Source of the DNA: an uncultured Dorea sp.
Lineage (GTDB): Bacteria > Bacillota > Clostridia > Lachnospirales > Lachnospiraceae
Reading direction: 5' to 3'
NCBI GenBank assembly: GCA_910579335.1
Contig: CAJTUQ010000001.1
Coordinates: forward strand, 23,460 to 50,871
Length of the DNA stretch: 27,412 nt
This document shows, piece by piece, positions 23,097-27,412 of this stretch (position 1 is the stretch's first letter; each line of letters opens with the position of its first letter). A program made the position numbers and the translations under genes. The notes under the pieces are model-generated. The model was not told where the DNA came from. It did no database searches and saw nothing but the letters and a program-made list of their open reading frames with translations.

Positions 23097-24062
23097 ATGG
23101 GAATACCGATAATTATTGACTGTGACCCAGGAGTGGATGACGCACTGGCGATTATTCTTGCCCTGAGCCATCCGAAAGTAGACTTGAAAGCTGTGTGTAC
23201 GGTAACGGGAAACGGCAGCCTTGAGAATACGACGAAAAATGGACTTAAGATTTTATCGTTGTGCGGCAGGGAAGATATTCCGCTCTACAAAGGTTCGGCG
23301 AGAGGGCTTGATGACAAGGAGCCGGATACGGTGCCAGCATTCGGCGACGACGGACTTGGCGGCTATGCACATACGGTGCAGACAGAAAAAAAGCCGGAAA
23401 AAGAGGGCGCCGTAGAATTTTTAGTCAGAGCGGCGAATGAGAGCAACGGAGAGGTTACGTTGTTTGCCACGGGGCCGTGTACGAATGTTGCAAAAGCGAT
23501 ACGCATAGACAAGGAGCTTCCGAAAAAGTTTAAGAGGCTGATTGTGATGGGCGGAGCAAAATACACGGGGAACATGAGCCCTGTGGCAGAATATAACTTT
23601 TGGGCGGACCCGCTTGCGGCGAAGGAAGTCCTAAACGCCGGTTTCCATGAAATCGTTATGATTGGCCTTGACGTGACCAACAAGATTGCGCTGGGGGCGG
23701 ATATCCGGGAAATACTGCGTATTTTCGACACAGACATATCCAGGTTTATCTATCATGCTACGAGAGAGGGCCTTATAGAAAACTGGGAGACGAGACAAAA
23801 GCCGGTTGCTCCGATGCATGATGTCCTGACGGTTGCGTACCTGATCGATGAATCGATTCTGACGCTTAAACGGGCGAATATTGACGTTGTGACAGAGGGG
23901 ATTGCCAAGGGGCAGTCGGTTGTTGATATCAAAGGCCATTGGTCGGGCGGAAAATGCAACGCCTTGTATGCGGCGGACGTAGATGTCAATCAGTTTTATA
24001 AGCTGTTTCTGACAACGATTTTTAAAGAACATGAAGACGAGATAACAAAATATTTAATGTAA
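23097..24062 (+). CDS. Inosine-uridine type nucleoside N-ribohydrolase
   Basis: This 321-residue hydrolase cleaves the N-glycosidic bond of nucleosides to free base and ribose. ATG 23097 is favoured over ATG 23091, because GAGGGAGGG (23082-23090) is then six bases away rather than adjacent. The calcium and ribose-binding motif DCDPGVDDA is at 8-16, and the C-terminal half has EYNFWADP and the catalytic-site MHDVLTVAYL. These are standard for the IUNH family. The family spans purine-, pyrimidine- and broad-specificity enzymes that sequence alone cannot separate. The neighbours (ribokinase and an ECF transporter) indicate salvage of an imported nucleoside rather than housekeeping turnover. Modified nucleosides are also possible substrates. 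Confidence 0.9.
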   Translation: MGIPIIIDCDPGVDDALAIILALSHPKVDLKAVCTVTGNGSLENTTKNGLKILSLCGREDIPLYKGSARGLDDKEPDTVPAFGDDGLGGYAHTVQTEKKPEKEGAVEFLVRAANESNGEVTLFATGPCTNVAKAIRIDKELPKKFKRLIVMGGAKYTGNMSPVAEYNFWADPLAAKEVLNAGFHEIVMIGLDVTNKIALGADIREILRIFDTDISRFIYHATREGLIENWETRQKPVAPMHDVLTVAYLIDESILTLKRANIDVVTEGIAKGQSVVDIKGHWSGGKCNALYAADVDVNQFYKLFLTTIFKEHEDEITKYLM

Positions 24063-24074
24063 AGGAGAAAAACT

Positions 24075-24680
24075 ATGGCAGCAAACAACAAAGGAAAAGA
24101 AACATTTTCAATTATGGTTATTTTACTGATTCCGGTAGCGATTGCGATTAATATTGTAGGAGGCCAGATGACCTCTATCTTAAAAATACCGGTAGACCTT
24201 GACATGATAGGTGTTATTTTAGTGGGAGCGCTGGCCGGTCCGATACCGGCGGCCGTGACGGGCGTGCTTACCAACCTTATTAATGGAATTATGGATCCGA
24301 CATGGCTTCCGTATGCGTTTGTTTCATTTTTTATCGGTATTTCATCCGGCCTGCTGTCCAAATACAATATGATGACCAAAATATGGAAGCTGGCGGTTTC
24401 CGGCGTTATTATCGCTTTGGTAGCTACGGTTACGGCGACGCCGATTACGGTATTTTTCTTCGGCGGCTCCACGGGCGGCGGCAGCTCTATGATTGCGGCG
24501 GGACTGATGGCGACGGGCGTGCAGATTATACAGGCGGTATTTTCCGTTTATATTGTGACAGAATGCATCGGTAAGCTTATATCCGTGTTTGTGGCATATT
24601 TTATTATCAAAGTCCTTCCGGAGCGTACGCTGGTGAAGTACAGGTTCGGAGAGAAATTTATTAAGGCAAAAGAAAAATAG
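24075..24680 (+). CDS. ECF transporter substrate-binding (S) component
   Basis: This 201-residue membrane protein has six hydrophobic spans and is the substrate-specific subunit of an energy-coupling-factor importer. AAGGAG overlaps the end of the hydrolase gene seven bases before ATG 24075. The pattern MIGVILVGALAGPIPAAVTGVLTNLING in the middle of the protein, with Gly/Ala-rich helix-packing faces, is typical of ECF S components. A glycine-rich loop FFFGGSTGGGSS lies between spans four and five. It is encoded immediately before its dedicated T and A components. The specificity cannot be read from the sequence; gene context points to a ribonucleoside or ribose-like compound. Confidence 0.82.
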   Translation: MAANNKGKETFSIMVILLIPVAIAINIVGGQMTSILKIPVDLDMIGVILVGALAGPIPAAVTGVLTNLINGIMDPTWLPYAFVSFFIGISSGLLSKYNMMTKIWKLAVSGVIIALVATVTATPITVFFFGGSTGGGSSMIAAGLMATGVQIIQAVFSVYIVTECIGKLISVFVAYFIIKVLPERTLVKYRFGEKFIKAKEK

Positions 24681-24691
24681 GAGAGGAAGAT

Positions 24692-25465
24692 ATGGCAGAG
24701 TCAGTACAAAGAGAAAATAAAATCGCAGCGTTATATCCGCTGACAAAATTTTATATGGCAATTGCAATTGCGGCGGCGGCGGTCATACTGCCGGGAATCC
24801 CTATGAAGGCGGGATGTTTTGTAATCGTGAACCTGCTGGCTTTCGCAAGCGGCGTATACAAAATCTTTGTGAGAAGAGTAAAAAACTCGGTGGGAGTGCT
24901 GTTTCTTATTCTTGTTATTATCCAGACCTTTTTCACGGCGGGAGATACGGTGCTGTTCTCGTTCTGGATATTTACCGCAAAGCTTGAGGGATTGCTTTTT
25001 GCATTAAAGCTTGGCTTTATTCTTGCAAATGTAGGAGGTTGCCTGATTTGGTTTTTTGCGGTGACTACAGAAAAGGACTTTGTGCTGGCTCTGGAAAAGA
25101 AAGGCCTGAGTCCGAAGGCGTCTTATGTAGTGCTTTCTACGCTTCAGATGGTGCCGGTATTAAAGAAGCGGTCGGAAGTGATTATGAATGCCCAGAGAGC
25201 AAGAGGCGTTGAGACAGAAGGAAGTCTTCTCGTCAGGGCTAAGGTATTTATCCCCACATTGGTTCCCCTGGTCTTAAGCGCCATACAAGGAACAGAGGAG
25301 CGTGCGCTTACTCTGGAGGCAAGAGGGTTTTCCGTGGAGACAAAGTCAACGCATCTGTACGATATTGAGAAAAAGCCGGTTGACAATGCGGTTACGGCAG
25401 TTACGGCAATCGTGTTCGGACTGATTATAATAGGGAGGGTGGTAGTATGGTTTGTATTGAGATAA
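24692..25465 (+). CDS. ecfT: ECF transporter transmembrane (T) component
   Basis: This 257-residue membrane subunit links the S component to the two ATPases. Hydrophobic spans occur at about 20-55, 66-85, 100-125 and the C terminus (about 235-256). The two Ala-Arg-Gly coupling motifs that contact the ATPases are intact: AQRARGVETEG (A170-R171-G172) and TLEARGFSVET (A210-R211-G212). A ribosome site with AGGAGAGG precedes ATG 24692. The end of the gene overlaps the next ATPase gene by 19 bases. It belongs to a dedicated ECF module rather than the shared group II module, because the S gene is adjacent. Confidence 0.9.
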   Translation: MAESVQRENKIAALYPLTKFYMAIAIAAAAVILPGIPMKAGCFVIVNLLAFASGVYKIFVRRVKNSVGVLFLILVIIQTFFTAGDTVLFSFWIFTAKLEGLLFALKLGFILANVGGCLIWFFAVTTEKDFVLALEKKGLSPKASYVVLSTLQMVPVLKKRSEVIMNAQRARGVETEGSLLVRAKVFIPTLVPLVLSAIQGTEERALTLEARGFSVETKSTHLYDIEKKPVDNAVTAVTAIVFGLIIIGRVVVWFVLR

Positions 25466-26295
25466 AAAATGTTACGTATACATATCCGCTCTCGCAGACG
25501 CCGAGTATTAAAAATGCAGATATTGTTATAGAAAAAGGGAAATTTTATGCGGTCGTGGGAGCGAACGGAAGCGGTAAGACGACGCTGTGTAATATTATCA
25601 GAGGGTTTATCCCGGCATTTTATCAGGGAGAAATGGAAGGGAGCGTGTTCCTTGAAGGAAAAGCGCTGGATGAATATACGCTTGGAGAGCTTGCGCCGAA
25701 AATCGGATATGTGTTTCAGAATCCGTTTAACCAGATTACAGGGGCGAGGGACAACGTGTACGAGGAAATAGCGTACGGCCTTGAAAACCTGGGGACGCCG
25801 ATTGAGCAGATTAAGAAAAAGGTGGAGGAGGTTATGGAAATAACCAATACGGCGTATCTTGCGGATAAAAACCCATTTGAGCTTTCGGGCGGACAGCAGC
25901 AGAGAGTGGCGCTTGCATCCGTACTTGCATTGGAGCCGGACATCTTTGTTATTGACGAGCCTACGTCGCAGCTTGACCCGAAGGAGACGGAAAGAGTTTT
26001 TGACATTATTGATAAAATGAAAAAAATGGGAAAAACCATCATTCTAGTCGAGCATAAGATTGAGCTGATCGCCGAGTACGCAGACGAAGTGATTGCGCTG
26101 GAGGACGGATGTGTCGTCCGCTGCGGGGAAAAGCATGAGGTTTTGTCGGACATGGCTCTGTTAGAGAAGGGCATCGACCTTCCGCAGACAGTGATTCTAG
26201 CGGATGAGCTGCGAAGAAGGGGACTTTTGGACGCAGAGAAGATTGTTACAAAGGAAGAGATGGTCGGACAGCTGAAAAAAATGATTGGAAGGTAG
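25447..26295 (+). CDS. ecfA: ECF transporter ATPase with complete motifs (A component)
   Basis: This 282-residue ATPase has Walker A GANGSGKT (38-45), the Q-loop VFQNPFNQI, signature LSGGQQQRV (146-154), Walker B IFVIDEPTSQLDP with catalytic E171, and switch H203 in VEHKIE. It has a C-terminal extension of about 45 residues rich in charged helix (ADELRRRGLLDAEKI). AGGGAGG lies seven bases before ATG 25447, inside the end of ecfT. It pairs with the following ATPase to power uptake through EcfT and the S component. Confidence 0.92.
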   Translation: MVCIEIKNVTYTYPLSQTPSIKNADIVIEKGKFYAVVGANGSGKTTLCNIIRGFIPAFYQGEMEGSVFLEGKALDEYTLGELAPKIGYVFQNPFNQITGARDNVYEEIAYGLENLGTPIEQIKKKVEEVMEITNTAYLADKNPFELSGGQQQRVALASVLALEPDIFVIDEPTSQLDPKETERVFDIIDKMKKMGKTIILVEHKIELIAEYADEVIALEDGCVVRCGEKHEVLSDMALLEKGIDLPQTVILADELRRRGLLDAEKIVTKEEMVGQLKKMIGR

Positions 26296-26304
26296 GGTGA
26301 AAAT

Positions 26305-27126
26305 ATGTCATTTATCGAATTTAATAAGGTAAGCTTTACTTATCCGAACGGTTTTCCGGCTGTTGAGGATATCAGCTTTCAGATTGAAAAAGGGGAAAAC
26401 ATAGCAATCGTAGGGCAGAACGGAGCCGGAAAGACGACGACGGTCAAGATGATGAACGGGCTGTTAAAGCCGACGGCGGGGACGGTCTGCATTGACGGGA
26501 TGGATACCCGTGATTTTACAACGGCAAGACTGTCCAGAAAGACCGGATATGTATTCCAGAACCCGGACGACCAGATATTTCACAATACGGTCAGGCAGGA
26601 GATAGAATTTGGCCCGAACGTGCTCGGATATGATGCGGACAAGGTAAGTGCGCTGACGGAATATGCGGCAAAACTTGCCGGACTGTCCGATGCGATGGAG
26701 GAGAATCCGTACAACCTTCCGCTGTCTATCAGGAAATTCGTGACGATTGCGTCGGTAACGGCGATGGACACGGACATCATCGTGCTGGACGAGCCGACGG
26801 CCGGCCAGGATATAAGGGGCATCCGAGTCCTTGAAAATATGATACGGGAATTGAAGGAAAAAGGAAAAACGATTGTTACCATTACGCATGATATGGAGTT
26901 CGTAGCTGGCAATTTTGACAAGGTATTTGTGATGGCGCATAAAAATCTGCTGAAAGTGACAAGCCCGAAAGAAGTATTCAGTGATAATGCGCTGTTGGAG
27001 GAGAGTATGCTTAAGAAGCCTTATATCAGCGAGGTGGCGTATCAACTGGGACTGCCGGAGGGCATTCTTTCGAAGGACGAGTTGTCAGAGTACGTGGAGA
27101 AAGCGATGAAAATTTCGAAGTCTTAA
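26305..27126 (+). CDS. ecfA: ECF transporter ATPase with degenerate signature (A' component)
   Basis: This 273-residue ATPase starts with a standard ABC fold: Walker A GQNGAGKT (37-44), Q-loop VFQNPDDQIF, Walker B IIVLDEPTAGQD with catalytic E163, and switch H194 in THDMEF. The signature, aligned from NPYNL, reads LPLSIRKFVTIAS instead of LSGGQxQRVxxA, so the phosphate-contacting serine and glycines are lost (residues 138-142, bases 26716-26730). The upstream ATPase keeps LSGGQ, which suggests one hydrolysing site and one structural site in the heterodimer. It is the last gene of the operon. No terminator is visible before the tRNA promoter. Confidence 0.9.
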   Translation: MSFIEFNKVSFTYPNGFPAVEDISFQIEKGENIAIVGQNGAGKTTTVKMMNGLLKPTAGTVCIDGMDTRDFTTARLSRKTGYVFQNPDDQIFHNTVRQEIEFGPNVLGYDADKVSALTEYAAKLAGLSDAMEENPYNLPLSIRKFVTIASVTAMDTDIIVLDEPTAGQDIRGIRVLENMIRELKEKGKTIVTITHDMEFVAGNFDKVFVMAHKNLLKVTSPKEVFSDNALLEESMLKKPYISEVAYQLGLPEGILSKDELSEYVEKAMKISKS

Positions 27127-27141
27127 GATATGAAAAAGGGA

Positions 27142-27170
27142 TTGACAAGGGGCATAAGCTTTAGTATAAT
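27142..27170 (+). promoter_or_regulatory. Consensus promoter of the tRNA-Ser gene
   Basis: Perfect TTGACA (27142-27147) and TATAAT (27165-27170) have a 17-base spacer. The -10 box ends only nine bases before the mature tRNA, so transcription should start within two or three bases of the tRNA 5' end. Confidence 0.92.
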
Positions 27171-27179
27171 GCCATTGTT

Positions 27180-27267
27180 GGAGAAATACTCAAGAGGCTG
27201 AAGAGGCGCCCCTGCTAAGGGTGTAGGTCGGGTGACCGGCGCGAGGGTTCAAATCCCTCTTTCTCCG
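27180..27267 (+). tRNA. tRNA-Ser (anticodon GCU)
   Basis: This is an 88-base class II tRNA. The acceptor arms GGAGAAA (27180-27186) and TTTCTCC (27260-27266) pair perfectly, with discriminator G at 27267. The anticodon loop CTGCTAA (27212-27218) carries GCT at 27214-27216, reading AGC and AGU. A long variable arm (about 27224-27240, GGTCGGGTGACCGGC) is diagnostic of serine, and the T loop reads GGTTCAAATCC. The 3' CCA is not encoded. Confidence 0.95.
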
Positions 27268-27284
27268 TTTGTTTTTATTGATGC

Positions 27285-27318
27285 GGAAACCTTGAAATCC
27301 ATCAAGGTTTCCTTTTTT
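27285..27318 (+). terminator. Intrinsic terminator after tRNA-Ser
   Basis: An 11-base perfect stem, GGAAACCTTGA (27285-27295) and TCAAGGTTTCC (27302-27312), with loop AATCCA, is followed by six Ts (27313-27318). It can end the tRNA transcript and any read-through from the ECF operon. Confidence 0.92.
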
Positions 27319-27333
27319 CGTTGAGAAAAAGTC

Positions 27334-27362
27334 TTGACGTAGCAGAGGTTTTTACCTATAAT
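27334..27362 (+). promoter_or_regulatory. Strong promoter pointing out of the window
   Basis: TTGACG (27334-27339) and TATAAT (27357-27362) have a 17-base spacer. Only 50 bases follow before the window ends and no gene start is visible in them, so the transcribed gene lies beyond the edge. Confidence 0.7.
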
Positions 27363-27412
27363 AATAACGCACAAGAAAAAACACTGACGAAGACAGTAAG
27401 TTATATTCAAAC

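Noticed and set aside
24050..24075. Riboswitch controlling the ECF transporter
   Set aside because: Only 12 bases separate the hydrolase stop from the S-component start, leaving no room for a riboswitch; the operon's 230-base leader shows no riboswitch I recognise.
27368..27412. Start of a gene at the right edge
   Set aside because: No ATG with a ribosome site is visible in the last 45 bases, so only the promoter is reported.

Overview
The window looks like a chromosomal segment of an anaerobic Firmicute of the Lachnospiraceae (Clostridium cluster XIVa) type. The reasons are strong AGGAGG-type ribosome sites, moderate GC, several TTG starts, a group II ECF transporter, a DUF2975/Xre regulator pair, a RR-HK-ABC-FtsX cassette and a Gram-positive type IV pilus cluster. 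The genus cannot be fixed from the sequence alone. I see no insertion sequence, prophage, CRISPR array or rRNA.

Layout. (1) 1-1603: the 3' end of a mannitol-type PTS EIIA gene and a zinc-type medium-chain dehydrogenase, the tail of a sugar-alcohol operon. (2) 1614-2679, minus strand: azlC-azlD, a branched-chain amino-acid exporter pair. (3) 2822-7846: response regulator, a membrane-segment-free histidine kinase, an ABC ATPase and a large FtsX-type permease, with a small structured gap between kinase and ATPase. (4) 7919-10396: a CitMHS/Na+:H+ antiporter-like permease followed by a cytidylate-kinase-like protein, ending in a terminator shared with the convergent operon. (5) 10431-15499, minus strand: a transglutaminase-fold lipoprotein, PilC, four small pilin-like or membrane-anchored proteins, and PilT. 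(6) 15574-16710, minus strand: an acyltransferase-3 family membrane protein with its own promoter. (7) 16881-19223: a DUF2975 membrane protein, a small Xre regulator and a DUF4153/DUF4173-like membrane protein, behind a promoter overlaid by repeated TATTGAA boxes. (8) 19297-20007: a PlsC-type acyltransferase and a terminator. (9) 20047-27126: a six-gene run of a LacI-type regulator fused to a ribokinase-like domain, a standalone ribokinase, a nucleoside hydrolase, and an ECF transporter (S, T, A, A'). (10) 27142-27318: tRNA-Ser(GCU) with a consensus promoter and a terminator, then another strong promoter pointing out of the window.

How the genes work together. The most interesting unit is region 9. 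It reads as a self-contained uptake and salvage route: an ECF transporter brings in a ribonucleoside-like substrate, the hydrolase splits it into base and ribose, and ribokinase makes ribose 5-phosphate. The regulator carries its own ribokinase-like domain, so it may couple substrate phosphorylation to transcription control. One of the two ECF ATPases has lost the LSGGQ signature, and a candidate LacI-type operator (TTACGAAA-GG-TTTCGTAA) lies 174 bases before the start codon. The substrate is inferred from gene content only. The pilus cluster has the retraction ATPase and platform protein but neither the extension ATPase nor a prepilin peptidase, so it must rely on genes outside the window.
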